From positions 124,001-188,000 of the forward strand of contig NZ_CAADFC020000013.1 of the NCBI RefSeq assembly GCF_900696085.1: DNA of 64,000 nt, in the 5' to 3' direction. Positions 43,384 to 52,652 of the stretch are shown here, one piece after another. The stretch comes from Bradyrhizobium ivorense (GTDB lineage: Bacteria; Pseudomonadota; Alphaproteobacteria; Rhizobiales; Xanthobacteraceae). The translations under genes and the position numbers were made by a program. Below the pieces are notes generated by a model. It made no database searches, was not told the origin of the DNA, and saw only the letters and a list, made by a program, of their open reading frames with translations. The first letter of the stretch is position 1, and every line of letters begins with the position of its first letter.

Positions 43384-44685
43384 CTATCTCCTGATGAGGA
43401 GTGCAGAAAGCGCGCTGACCGCGCACAGGCATGCGACGACCGGAAAGATGATTGCCGTGTTACCGGTGTGATCCATGAAGCGTCCGATGAGAGGTTCGCC
43501 AATTCCCGCGCAGGCGTAGGAAATGAAATTGAGGACGCCTGTCGCGGTGCCCGCCAATCGCCGGCCAAAGATGTCAGGACACAGCGCCCAGAACGATGAC
43601 GCCGGACCAAACACAAAAAAGCCGCAGAGGAACAATCCTGCAATGCCGATCAGGCTGCCGTGGGGCACGAACTCCATCGCGAGCGCGATGGTTGCTGCCA
43701 GCACCATGTACCAGATGATTGCCAGATAACGTCGCGACCTGAACAGAATGTCCGATATCCAGCTGTTCGTCGATGCACCTAGCGCCATCCCGACCGGCAG
43801 CGCAACCGTGATCCAGACCGGATCGATGATCGTCGAAGCTGATTTCCAGTTCGGTCCGAGAAAGTGGACAGGGACCCAGACCAGCAAGGCGTATCTCGCA
43901 GCGTTCTGAAATCCGATCGACAGACCAGTCGCGTAGAGCCGCCAGTTCGAGAGAACGGCGCGATACCGCGCTCCGCTCGTCTTTGTGTCGACGTCGCCGG
44001 CGACTTTCGTCTCTTCGGGCGATTTCTCATCGGCAGGCCCTCGGAGGCCGAGATCCTCGGGACGCTCGCGCACGACCAGGAACGAGGTGACGCCACCGAA
44101 CAGCATCAGGAACACGGACAGCCGGAAAATCCAGCGCCAGTCCAGCCCAAGCGAGCCAAGAATGACGATCGGAATGAAGTAGGCGAGAACCGAAGAAAAT
44201 CCCGACATTCCGACATAGAACGAATAGACAAAGCCGCGATGTTGGTGTCCCCACCAATTGGAAAGCAGCCTGCTGCCCGGGGCGAATCCCATGGCCTGGA
44301 AATACCCGTTCAGGCCCCACGCCAGCAGCAGGGCGATGAATCCATGTGACAGACTCGTCGCCCAATTCGCCGAGAACGACAGCACCGCGCCAGCAAGCAT
44401 CATGACGCGTCCGCCCCATTTGTCGCCGAGATTGCCGTTGATCGACTGGCCAAGCGCATATGCCCACAGCATCGACGCGCTGACCCAGCCGAGCATTTCC
44501 TTGGATAGCCCGAGTTCCTTCTGAATGCCGGGGATGGCAAACCCGAAGGTCTGGCGTCCCAGGTAATAGAAGAGGTAGCAAAACGAGACGCCAAGCAGCG
44601 CCGTCCATTTGTAGCGCCGATACATCTGCGTCGCGGCCGTTTCGGTTGCGAACGCCCGTGCCGCGGCCTGCCCTGAATCGAGCAT
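43384..44685 (-). CDS. MFS transporter, GlpT/UhpT-like (organophosphate:phosphate antiporter type)
   Basis: 433 residues, ~12 helices. YLFYYLGRQTFGFAIPGIQK in the first helix and LGWVSASMLWAYALGQSING match the GlpT/UhpT/PgtP group, which exchanges organic phosphates for inorganic phosphate. It lies 31 bases downstream of the phosphonoacetate hydrolase gene, so it probably imports that phosphonate. Confidence 0.88.
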   Translation of the reverse strand: MLDSGQAAARAFATETAATQMYRRYKWTALLGVSFCYLFYYLGRQTFGFAIPGIQKELGLSKEMLGWVSASMLWAYALGQSINGNLGDKWGGRVMMLAGAVLSFSANWATSLSHGFIALLLAWGLNGYFQAMGFAPGSRLLSNWWGHQHRGFVYSFYVGMSGFSSVLAYFIPIVILGSLGLDWRWIFRLSVFLMLFGGVTSFLVVRERPEDLGLRGPADEKSPEETKVAGDVDTKTSGARYRAVLSNWRLYATGLSIGFQNAARYALLVWVPVHFLGPNWKSASTIIDPVWITVALPVGMALGASTNSWISDILFRSRRYLAIIWYMVLAATIALAMEFVPHGSLIGIAGLFLCGFFVFGPASSFWALCPDIFGRRLAGTATGVLNFISYACAGIGEPLIGRFMDHTGNTAIIFPVVACLCAVSALSALLIRR

Positions 44686-44716
44686 AAGTATCCTCCCGCA
44701 TTTTTCTGTTCTTGGT

Positions 44717-45949
44717 TTAGTTCGTGCCGTTCAGTGCAAACTCAAAAATATCGAAGTTGCGTATGCGTTTGATCTGAGCGAGCTTTCGATAGGTATCGTT
44801 CAACGGATGCGAGAGGATGAAGGGCACGATCTGCTCGCTCAATCCGCCATGTGACCGAAGGCGATGCCCATCGAGCCCGCTGAGATCGTGCTCGGCTCTG
44901 GTCGAGCCGATGGTTGTGTGAGTGTCCCCGATTGCGACGAAATCCCCCTCGCGGTCGAGTGGCATTTCATAGCGGCTCGCGGCGCTCGGCCCGTCGAGGA
45001 CGAGCGCCACGCCCGGAATGGCGGCCGCGGCCTCCATGACTTCGGCGAGATCAAGCTCCTGACGCAGGTAGACGCGAACAAAGGAGCCAAGTGCGCCGTG
45101 ATGCTTCACGAATGGATCGGTGATCGGACAAATGACGCGGACCGCCTGCGAGCCGAGGCGTCGGTTCAGTTCTTCTTCGAGGAAAACCACGCGCGGTGTC
45201 CCATCGTCGTTCGCCTTGTCGTTCATCCCGTGATCCGCAATCAGTCCGACGACGGCGCCGAGTTCCGCAATGCGGCCCACCTTCCGGTCGACTGCGTGAT
45301 GAAAGGCATCCGCCTCCGGCTCACCCGGACCATGCGCATGTTGAACCAAATCGGACAGTGAAAGATAGAGGAGCTCGGCTCGCCTCTGCTCGAGAAGCTT
45401 GATGCCCGCATCGAGGACAAAAAGTGACAGGTCGGGGCTGTACATATTCGGTGCCGGCCGCCCCACCAGCGCTTCGACATCCTGGATGCCGTTCTCTGCC
45501 ATGGTCGCGCTTCCGCCCTTCTCGGATGAGAAGCAAATTCCGCTCTCCATCCGATGGCCGAGCATCTTGCGAAGCTTGTCCTTGGCGGTCACTGCGGCAA
45601 CGCGAACCCCGGCGCGCGACATCCCGGCGAGGATTGTCGTTGCACGCATCGGCGTTGCATCGACGATCATGATTTCCTTGCCGGTCTTTCGATCGAGATA
45701 ATAGTTTCCGGAGATGCCATGAACCGCCGGAGGCGCGCCGGTTACGATCGAGACATTGTTCGGGTTGGTGAAGGTTGGCATCGCCGCGTCGGCGAGGGCT
45801 GCGAACCCGATTTGCATCATCCGCGAAATATTCGGGAAGACCTGCTTCGCATTGCTGAAATTGAGATAGCGCGGGTCGCATCCGTCGAGGCAGATCACCA
45901 CGGTTGGACGCTTCGGCTTGCCGTAGGCTCGCCCGTTGACTTCGATCAT
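44717..45949 (-). CDS. phnA: phosphonoacetate hydrolase (alkaline phosphatase superfamily)
   Basis: 410 residues from the ATG at 45949, matching PhnA length (~410). Motifs: ICLDGCDPRYLN (metal Asp at 22-25), MPTFTNPNNVSIVTG with Thr61 as the family nucleophile, HGISGNYYLDRKTGKE, SDLVQHAHGPGEPEAD, LIADHGMNDK and a final LRSHGG. PhnA splits the C-P bond of phosphonoacetate to acetate and phosphate. No signal peptide, so it acts in the cytoplasm. It forms a two-gene operon with the MFS transporter and faces a LysR regulator, the layout known for phosphonoacetate catabolism. Confidence 0.87.
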   Translation of the reverse strand: MIEVNGRAYGKPKRPTVVICLDGCDPRYLNFSNAKQVFPNISRMMQIGFAALADAAMPTFTNPNNVSIVTGAPPAVHGISGNYYLDRKTGKEIMIVDATPMRATTILAGMSRAGVRVAAVTAKDKLRKMLGHRMESGICFSSEKGGSATMAENGIQDVEALVGRPAPNMYSPDLSLFVLDAGIKLLEQRRAELLYLSLSDLVQHAHGPGEPEADAFHHAVDRKVGRIAELGAVVGLIADHGMNDKANDDGTPRVVFLEEELNRRLGSQAVRVICPITDPFVKHHGALGSFVRVYLRQELDLAEVMEAAAAIPGVALVLDGPSAASRYEMPLDREGDFVAIGDTHTTIGSTRAEHDLSGLDGHRLRSHGGLSEQIVPFILSHPLNDTYRKLAQIKRIRNFDIFEFALNGTN

Positions 45950-46024
45950 GATGGCTCCGTGTTCCAGCCGGGGGGCTGATAGCAACTCGGAGCCGAACTT
46001 AGGGAACGTCGAGCGGAAGCAAAA

Positions 46025-46052
46025 TTGACTAATTCGCTACTTAATGTAACTT
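46025..46052 (+). promoter_or_regulatory. possible promoter of the LysR gene
   Basis: TTGACT (46025-46030) and TAACTT (46047-46052) are 16 bases apart, seven bases before the LysR start codon, in the 110-base spacer to phnA. The leader would be very short. AT-rich, consistent with a LysR-bound intergenic region. Confidence 0.35.
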
Positions 46053-46059
46053 TTATTCC

Positions 46060-47031
46060 ATGAAGCTCCGCGACCTGCCTCTCGTGTCGCTGCGGACATT
46101 CGCCGTCGTCGCGGAGTCCGACGGCATCGGCACCGCTGCCGACGCTCTGGGCGTCACCCACAGCGCGGTCAGCAAGCAGATCAAGCTGCTCGAACGCTGG
46201 TTGGGACAGGCGCTCTTTAGTCTCGAGGGACGGCGACTGGTTCTGACGCCCTTTGGCGTTGCTCTCTCGCGTGAGGTCGGACGCGCGCTGGAGGATATAG
46301 CTGGCGCCTGCGCATATGTGCAGCGCCAGCGTGAACGTCGAACGATCACCGTGGAGGCGCCGGCGACCTTCGCGATGTACTGGCTTTTGCCGCGCGTGAA
46401 CCATTATCGCGCGCAGAACCCTCGGACCGACGTATGGGTTTCAACCCGCATGACCGGACAGTCGCCGAATTTCTCGGCGCACGATCTTGTGGTCACTCGC
46501 GGAGAAGCGGTGGCGACGCCTTCGCGCCTCAACGAACGCGTGCTGTTGTTCCGCGAGGATATGGCGGTGTTAACATCACCGAAATTACTGGCCTGCAAAC
46601 CGCTCGTAAAGGCCGCCGACGTCAAGAGCCATCATCTGATCGAGTCGATGACTCGTCCGCATGACTGGCCGGCGTGGCTCAAGCGTGCGGGAGTCAGCGA
46701 CGCGTTCGTGGCAGGCGGGCACCGTTTTGACCACCTGTTCGTGGCAATACAGGCGGTTAAGGATGGCCTTGGATCACTGGTGGCGCCACAGAATGTTCTT
46801 CAAGAGGCGATCGCGAGACTTGACCTGGCAAGCCCGTTTCCGGAACTAAAATTCTCGGGCGAATCCTACTTCTGTTATTGCGCTGCCAGTAACATTGATC
46901 CCGCCACACGGAGCTTCAGGGATTGGCTCGTTCAGGAGGCGACAGCGCAGGGTACCGACGGGTCCGCGACGCGGAGCCATGGGAGACGTTCGCTCTCGGC
47001 AACGTCGAAGCCCAAGCGCAAGAGATCCTGA
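46060..47031 (+). CDS. LysR family regulator (GcvA-like)
   Basis: 323 residues. HTH near residue 20-45: GIGTAADALGVTHSAVSKQI, then LLERWLGQALFSLEGRRLVL. The effector domain has the GcvA-type WLLPRVNHYRAQNP start. The last ~25 residues are Ser/Arg-rich and disordered. Divergent from the phnA operon by 110 bases, so it plausibly activates it when phosphonoacetate is present, like PhnR of pseudomonads. Confidence 0.9.
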   Translation: MKLRDLPLVSLRTFAVVAESDGIGTAADALGVTHSAVSKQIKLLERWLGQALFSLEGRRLVLTPFGVALSREVGRALEDIAGACAYVQRQRERRTITVEAPATFAMYWLLPRVNHYRAQNPRTDVWVSTRMTGQSPNFSAHDLVVTRGEAVATPSRLNERVLLFREDMAVLTSPKLLACKPLVKAADVKSHHLIESMTRPHDWPAWLKRAGVSDAFVAGGHRFDHLFVAIQAVKDGLGSLVAPQNVLQEAIARLDLASPFPELKFSGESYFCYCAASNIDPATRSFRDWLVQEATAQGTDGSATRSHGRRSLSATSKPKRKRS

Positions 47032-47167
47032 ACATCTGTTCTGGACTACAGCTAATGCACTGATGCCAGCAAGTGGCCCCACGACCGAGCTCGATGAACC
47101 AGTGCTCGCCCGATTCGATCTGGAAGCGAAAGCCTTAAACAGGGCGACCGGCAACCAGCCACTAGGT

Positions 47168-48223
47168 TCAACCAACAAGAACTCGCTCAAGCAACCAATA
47201 TGTGCCGATCGCCGCGGCGGCGATGGAGGCGATGCGCGGCGTCAGCTGCGCAGCCCGCCCTTGCGACATCAGCGTCAGTAGCGGAAGCGCGATCACCACG
47301 AAGACAAGCTGGCCGATCTCGACACCTGCGTTGAATCCGACCAATGCGCGGAGCAAAGCTGCGCCCTTCAGTTCGAGCTCGCCAAGGGCAGACGCAAACG
47401 CAAGTCCATGCACGAGGCCGAACCCAAAGCTCCACATCCATCGCCGCCGATCCGGCGCGGCCACCAACAAGTTTTCCAGCGCAACCCAAATGATGGTCGC
47501 GGCTATAAGCGGCTCAATGATGCGTTCGGGGAACCTGACAAAACCGAGCGCTGCCAGCGTGAGCGTCACGCTGTGGGCGAGCGTGAAGGCGGTTACGATC
47601 TTCACCACCGACCAGAAGCCGCGCGCGATCGCGAGTAGCGCGAGAAGAAAGAGCAAATGATCGTAGCCGGTGAGAATATGCTCGACGCCGAGCTTCACAA
47701 AATCCAACCAGCCGGGCGCGACGGGACGGTCAATGTCGATGGCCGCCGTTCGTGATGTCTCACCGAAGACCACCTGCCGCTCGCCGTTCGACATGTGGAT
47801 GTTGCCGAGGCTCTGATAATGTTCGCCAAGAAAACCGCCCCAGTCTTCTGTAACCGTGAGGCGGCCATGCCCAGGGTCGCAAGTGAAGCCGATCTCGATT
47901 GTCGCGCGGGTCTCGTTTGCACCGCCGCCACCGATGCGCACGCGTCCTGCGCGGCAGCGCGCGCCGCCAAGGTCGATCGTGACGCTCCTGCGCGCCGCTT
48001 CGGCTACCGCTTCGGCCGCTGAGCGATCGCGATTGGCGGCGGCGTTCAGCATGGAAGCCGACGCCTGCGGTATTTCGGGCAACGCGACAGAGAGCGCATA
48101 AAAGAGACGGTCACCGGACAACTCGATGCGGACCAATCCGGTGGTGGTCACGTGGGCCAAGACGTCGGCGCAGCAGGCGATTGCAAGCCAGAATGCAGTC
48201 CATAGTGCAAAACGCGCGCTCAC
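47168..48223 (-). CDS. HupE/UreJ-like membrane protein
   Basis: 351 residues from a GTG at 48223 that overlaps the previous stop by 4 bases. A signal-like first helix (LWTAFWLAIACCADVLAHVT), an exported beta region of ~150 residues, then the HupE/UreJ_2 helices starting FVKLGVEHILTGYDHLLFLL (conserved His/Asp) and HSVTLTLAALGFV, then GLVHGLAFASAL. HupE/UreJ proteins are linked to nickel uptake, but this two-domain form is of unknown function. Last gene of the Gld-type operon. Confidence 0.85.
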   Translation of the reverse strand: MSARFALWTAFWLAIACCADVLAHVTTTGLVRIELSGDRLFYALSVALPEIPQASASMLNAAANRDRSAAEAVAEAARRSVTIDLGGARCRAGRVRIGGGGANETRATIEIGFTCDPGHGRLTVTEDWGGFLGEHYQSLGNIHMSNGERQVVFGETSRTAAIDIDRPVAPGWLDFVKLGVEHILTGYDHLLFLLALLAIARGFWSVVKIVTAFTLAHSVTLTLAALGFVRFPERIIEPLIAATIIWVALENLLVAAPDRRRWMWSFGFGLVHGLAFASALGELELKGAALLRALVGFNAGVEIGQLVFVVIALPLLTLMSQGRAAQLTPRIASIAAAAIGTYWLLERVLVG

Positions 48224-48741
48224 GGCATCTTCCCCACCCGCTCCCACTCCTCGGCGACGAAACCGGGCAGCATCGCAATCTCGCCGCTTCCCTCGCGCCT
48301 GGCATAGTGCGACAGTCCGAGGACATTGGTCGCGCCGAAAGAGATGACGAAGGACGAAGCACCACTGCCGTTGACTACGACGCGTAGCCGGGGCGGATCC
48401 AATCCAAATTGCGCGGGGTCGACGCCTGCAGTCTCGGTCGAGCTCAGTACACGCTCCGGTCCCGAATTGCGCAGCAATCTGAGCGCGCCGTCAAGCCGCG
48501 CCGCGAATCCGGCCGTCGTCTCCCCCGCCGCCGCATGCCAGCCATCCTCCGCGCGGACAAAATGCCAGCGCCCCTCGCGTGTTTCCAATTCGACCTCGCG
48601 AACATCCTCAAGCCGGATCATCATCAGGCCTTTCGGCACAAACGGCTGCAACCCCGGACCGCCGCGACCGCCAGTTAATGCGAGTGCCGCCAGAAAGACG
48701 ATGGCGCCCAGAGCAGCAGCGCTCCAGATCAACCGGTTCAT
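48220..48741 (-). CDS. DUF4340-type protein
   Basis: 173 residues from the ATG at 48741 (overlapping the previous stop by 4). One N-terminal transmembrane helix, then repeats of the DUF4340 pattern: LEDVREVELETREGRWHFVR and DPAQFGLDPPRLRVVVNG, with ISFGATNVLGLSHYARRE. The exported part probably acts outside the inner membrane. DUF4340 genes usually follow GldG-type genes, as here. Confidence 0.78.
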   Translation of the reverse strand: MNRLIWSAAALGAIVFLAALALTGGRGGPGLQPFVPKGLMMIRLEDVREVELETREGRWHFVRAEDGWHAAAGETTAGFAARLDGALRLLRNSGPERVLSSTETAGVDPAQFGLDPPRLRVVVNGSGASSFVISFGATNVLGLSHYARREGSGEIAMLPGFVAEEWERVGKMP

Positions 48742-50231
48742 CGCCGCAACCACCACATCGCGCCACCGGCGAAAGCGATCAGCCCCGGCATCAATAGAAC
48801 AGTGACGATGAAGATGCCGCGCATCTGCTCGCCCGTCAGCGAGACGGTCGGCAACACTTCCACGGGCGGCTTCATGGTCGGCGCTCGCTCGTCATGCGTA
48901 AGCCAGGCGAGTGCGGCGAGCACAACGTCCGAGTTGGCCAGATACGGGAAGAATGAGTTGGAGGCGAAATCGGCGTCACCAGCCACGACCATGCGGAATA
49001 TCGAGGAGGCCGTTTCGTTCAATTGGCCTTCGACGGCGACAGCGATAATCCTCGATGCGCGTAGTGTGGACACCGCAGTCGAATCGTTACCCAAGCGGTC
49101 GGCGATGACGTAAGCCTCGGAGCTGCTGACCGCCAGTGGCGTCAGCTTGAGGCCGGCCGTCGGTACCATTTCGAGTGGGCGGGCCCCCGGATAGAACGAC
49201 AGTGTCAGGCCGCGCGTGATCGGATGGACACCATAATGTGACACGGCAATCATCTGTTCGTCAGTGAAATAGTGCTCCTTGGGATCGACGATCACGCCAT
49301 TGCCAACCTTGATGCCGGAAGTAGCGAGCAGCGCGGCAAGGCTGTCATCAAGCTCATAGTCGGGCTCGATCAGAAACATCGCAGAGCCGCCCCGCTCTAG
49401 ATAGCGGCGCATCAGCTCGGTCTGGCCGGGAGAATAGCGGGTGCGCGGATTGGCTTCGACCACAACGCCGCAATCGTCCGGGATCGGCTGGCCGGTTGCA
49501 AAGGAGATCTTGCGCGCGGCAACGCCGAGCTTCTCGATCGCACGTCGTAACCGGCCGATCCCGTGCTGCTCCATCTGCACGACCGCCGAACCCGAAGCGT
49601 CGTGGCTATGGCTGTGAGCACCTTCGAAATGGGTATGGAATTCGAAATTGTCGATGTCGTATTCGCCGTTTCCGGCGGCAAAGCAGATCACGACCTCGCG
49701 TCTGCGCAACAGACGCAGCACGCCGAGCGCGATCTCGCGATCATCTGTCGTCACGACTTCGATGCGGCGTTCGCCCGACCGCAACACGGCCGAATTGTAG
49801 GTACGCACGCCGAAGCTGGAGGCGAGCGCGGGGTTCTGGTCGGCGTCGATCAGGCGGACACGGAAATTCCCGTTATCCCGTTCGAGCTGCCGCAGCATAG
49901 CGCCAAGGGCGACCGCGCCGGGATTCTGCTTCTGATAGAAATAGGCAATGTCGATCGGTTCGGCGAGCCCGCGCACCACCTCACCGGCTTCCGCAGAGGG
50001 CGTAAAGGCCTTCTCGCGCGTGAAATCGAGATGCGCGTCGTGACGGAACAGCGCCACGTTGGCGAGGATCACGACGGCGACGGCGACGGCGCCCACCAGG
50101 GCAGCGGAGACAGCACGGCTGGCATAGCCGAGCCGCACCGGCAGCTTTAGGCCCGCCACAAACAATAGCGCAAGCGCGGCAATCACGCCTAAAAACCAGA
50201 CGATATTGATTGCCTCGGATGCCTGCATCAT
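48738..50231 (-). CDS. GldG-like ABC system auxiliary protein
   Basis: 497 residues from the ATG at 50231. Two N-terminal transmembrane helices, then the ABC_transp_aux domain: FTREKAFTPSAEAGEVVRGL, AEPIDIAYFYQKQNPGA, and NPRTRYSPGQTELMRRYLER with GGSAMFLIEP. A final C-terminal helix (GIFIVTVLLMPGLIAFAGGA). The large domain lies in the periplasm. It works with the GldF-like permease. A His-rich loop (HTHFEGAHSHSHDAS) in the middle could bind metal. Confidence 0.85.
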   Translation of the reverse strand: MMQASEAINIVWFLGVIAALALLFVAGLKLPVRLGYASRAVSAALVGAVAVAVVILANVALFRHDAHLDFTREKAFTPSAEAGEVVRGLAEPIDIAYFYQKQNPGAVALGAMLRQLERDNGNFRVRLIDADQNPALASSFGVRTYNSAVLRSGERRIEVVTTDDREIALGVLRLLRRREVVICFAAGNGEYDIDNFEFHTHFEGAHSHSHDASGSAVVQMEQHGIGRLRRAIEKLGVAARKISFATGQPIPDDCGVVVEANPRTRYSPGQTELMRRYLERGGSAMFLIEPDYELDDSLAALLATSGIKVGNGVIVDPKEHYFTDEQMIAVSHYGVHPITRGLTLSFYPGARPLEMVPTAGLKLTPLAVSSSEAYVIADRLGNDSTAVSTLRASRIIAVAVEGQLNETASSIFRMVVAGDADFASNSFFPYLANSDVVLAALAWLTHDERAPTMKPPVEVLPTVSLTGEQMRGIFIVTVLLMPGLIAFAGGAMWWLRR

Positions 50232-50929
50232 CGCTGTGCAAGCCTCCAGGTGGTCAAGAACAGCGCGAGCATGCTTGCGGTGATGAAGTAGCCGATGTCC
50301 GAGACGAACACCGAGCCTGACACCATCGGCTTGAAATGACCGATCAGGGACAGGTTGAGGGCGAGGCTGTCGAACGGCGGCGATAGCAGATAGGACACGG
50401 AATCGGCAAACCAGAGCATCAGGAAGATACCGATCGACAGCGCCGCCGCGACGACCTGGTTTTCGGTGATGCTTGACATCAGCAGGCCGACCGCAACCAG
50501 GAGCGAGGCATGCAACGCGAGCGCCAGATAGCCAGCATGGATTTGTCCCCAGTCGGGCTCGCCGTAACAATCGAGGATCACCGCATATACGAGCGAGAGC
50601 GCAAAGATGCCGAGCACGAGTGTCAGCGTGGCCGCATATTTGGCCAGGACGATCGAATGTTCCCCCACCGGCGCAGTTAAGAGCAGCTCGAGCGTCTCCG
50701 ACCGCCGCTCCTCGGCAAAGCTGCGCATGGTCAGCACCGGCACCAGCAGGATCGACAGCACATACATCTGGTGAAAGATGTATTGGAGGTTGGCGACCTT
50801 GGTCGCAAACAGCGTCAGGCTGAATGTATAGCCGAGCACGAGCAGGAAAACCGCGGCCACCGTGTAGCCAATCGGCGACGTCAGCGTCGAGTTGAGCTCC
50901 TTGGCAAAGAGAATGCGCAGCGTTCTCAT
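50228..50929 (-). CDS. GldF-like ABC transporter permease
   Basis: 233 residues, six helices: IGYTVAAVFLLVLGYTFSLT, LSILLVPVLTMRSFAEERRS (the ABC-2 signature with R-S-E-T-L-E-L-L following). ABC-2 type permease of the GldF/NosY group. Coupled by 4-base overlaps to the ATPase upstream and the GldG-like gene downstream. Confidence 0.9.
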   Translation of the reverse strand: MRTLRILFAKELNSTLTSPIGYTVAAVFLLVLGYTFSLTLFATKVANLQYIFHQMYVLSILLVPVLTMRSFAEERRSETLELLLTAPVGEHSIVLAKYAATLTLVLGIFALSLVYAVILDCYGEPDWGQIHAGYLALALHASLLVAVGLLMSSITENQVVAAALSIGIFLMLWFADSVSYLLSPPFDSLALNLSLIGHFKPMVSGSVFVSDIGYFITASMLALFLTTWRLAQR

Positions 50930-51678
50930 GTGAGCGACAGGAACCAGGCTTCGAGGTCGGGAGTATCTGCCATTGCGCGGACGCCCAGGAGGCGCCCGTT
51001 GAGCAGTACCGCTACCCGGTCACAGGTCTTCTCGACTTCGCTGAGAATGTGGGAGCTTATCAGCACCGTGTGGCGCCCGGCCAGCGAGCGGATCAGCTGC
51101 CGCATCTCAATGATCTGGCGTGGATCAAGTCCATTGGTAGGCTCGTCAAGTATAAGGATGTCCGGATCGTGGACCAACGCCTGGGCGAGCGCAGTCCGCT
51201 GCCGATAGCCCTTGGACAAGGCCCGTGTCGGCTTGTCGGCAACAGCGGACAGCGCAAGCCGATCAACGATGCGTTCGACGGCGCCTTTGACGTCCCGCTC
51301 GGGCACGCCGCGCAGCCGTGCCATGAAGGCCAGGAATTCTCCCACCCGCATCTGCCGGTACAGCGGCGCTGCTTCCGGCACATAGCCGATGTGCCGCCGC
51401 ACCGCGATTGAATCGCCGACGACATCGTGGCCTGCGACCATCAAGCGGCCCGCCGATGGCAGGAGATAGCCCGCAAGCAGCCGCATAAACGTGGTCTTGC
51501 CGGAGCCGTTCGGACCCAGCAAGCCAAAGACTTCCCCGGCGTGAACGTCGAGCGTGAGCCCCTCCAGCGCCGATACCGGCCCGTAGCGCTTGCTCACATT
51601 GGACGCGGAGATCGCTGGGGCGTGATCCCTCTGGATCAACGCATCACTAGGCGCCGCGTACATTGCCGAGATGGTCAT
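50926..51678 (-). CDS. ABC transporter ATP-binding protein (GldA-like)
   Basis: 250 residues from the ATG at 51678; an ATG at 51663 is also possible. Walker A GPNGSGKTT, Q-loop VPEAAPLYRQMRVGEF, signature ALSKGYRQR, Walker B ILILDEPTNGLDPRQI, H-loop ISSHILSEVE. ALSKGYRQR instead of LSGGQ is usual for this subgroup. Energy unit for the GldF/GldG-like membrane complex. Confidence 0.92.
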   Translation of the reverse strand: MTISAMYAAPSDALIQRDHAPAISASNVSKRYGPVSALEGLTLDVHAGEVFGLLGPNGSGKTTFMRLLAGYLLPSAGRLMVAGHDVVGDSIAVRRHIGYVPEAAPLYRQMRVGEFLAFMARLRGVPERDVKGAVERIVDRLALSAVADKPTRALSKGYRQRTALAQALVHDPDILILDEPTNGLDPRQIIEMRQLIRSLAGRHTVLISSHILSEVEKTCDRVAVLLNGRLLGVRAMADTPDLEAWFLSLT

Positions 51679-51797
51679 GCAGCGTCCCGAACAAGCAAGT
51701 GCCTTCGCAGGAAAAGTGAATCTACGGCCCCGCTTCGGGAACTCGTCCTGAGGACCGGCGCGGGCTCTCAAGAGAGCGTCCCGCGCGGGCTTAAGGC

Positions 51798-52652
51798 TCA
51801 ATCATAGAACTCTGGCGCGTGCTTGGTGGCCTTGAAAACCTCCGGATCGTGCCCGTAGAAGATCTGGGCATTGTTGGCGTCGCGAACCAGCCGAATGCGC
51901 TGGTAGCTGCGATAGGCATCGCTCGGATTGAACGTGCCCGGAATCGGCGGGATCAGGTTCTTGTCGAGGTTCTCTTTCAGATAGACCACGTCGCTGGTCA
52001 GAATAACGGTACCCGTCTTGGGCAATTTGACGGTCACGAACTGGCTGCCGGGGGTATGGCCGGGAGCCCGCATCACGCGTACCGAACCGTCATCGAACAG
52101 ATCGAGGTCGCCCTCGAGGCGGATGATGTTCATCTTCTTGGTGTCGGCGAAGTCGCCCGGAATATAATAGAGCGAGTAGCCGACATCCGGCCACCAGGCG
52201 GCCTTCAGTTCGTCGTTCTGGGCAACGAGCGTCGCATTCGGAAACTGACTGACATTCCCGCCGTGGTCGAGATGCAGGTGACCGACCACGACAAATTTAA
52301 TGTCGTCAGTCTTCAGTCCGATCTTCTCGAGCTGTGCGGGAATGGCATCATCCTTTGTCATCTTGAGACCGAACCCCTTGGCGAGAGGTCCCCACCAACC
52401 TTCGGGATCGGTGATCGTTTTATCGTTGTTTCCCGTATCGATGATGACATTTCCCTTGGGATGTTTGAGCACGTAGAAGCTCACGGGCGCCCAATCGATA
52501 TTGCCTTGACCCCCCATCTGCAGGGCCACCTTCGGGAAGCCCCCCAACGAACCCGACGTAAAGACGTATAGCTTGGGGCCCTCCTGCGCGGTGGCAGCGC
52601 TCGCAAGGCCGAGTGCGATAGCCAGACTCAATGCAATCTGCTTGATCGTCAT
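51798..52652 (-). CDS. exported MBL-fold hydrolase, N-acyl homoserine lactonase-like
   Basis: 284 residues with signal peptide MTIKQIALSLAIALGLASAA. Metallo-beta-lactamase motifs: HLHLDHGG at 125-132, RAPGHTPGSQ, LTSDVVYLKE (metal Asp), and YGHDPE. The spacing resembles AttM/AiiA-type lactonases. Secreted to the periplasm, it may open lactone rings of signals or act on another ester. It lies 119 bases upstream of the Gld-type operon on the same strand and might share its promoter region. Confidence 0.85.
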   Translation of the reverse strand: MTIKQIALSLAIALGLASAATAQEGPKLYVFTSGSLGGFPKVALQMGGQGNIDWAPVSFYVLKHPKGNVIIDTGNNDKTITDPEGWWGPLAKGFGLKMTKDDAIPAQLEKIGLKTDDIKFVVVGHLHLDHGGNVSQFPNATLVAQNDELKAAWWPDVGYSLYYIPGDFADTKKMNIIRLEGDLDLFDDGSVRVMRAPGHTPGSQFVTVKLPKTGTVILTSDVVYLKENLDKNLIPPIPGTFNPSDAYRSYQRIRLVRDANNAQIFYGHDPEVFKATKHAPEFYD

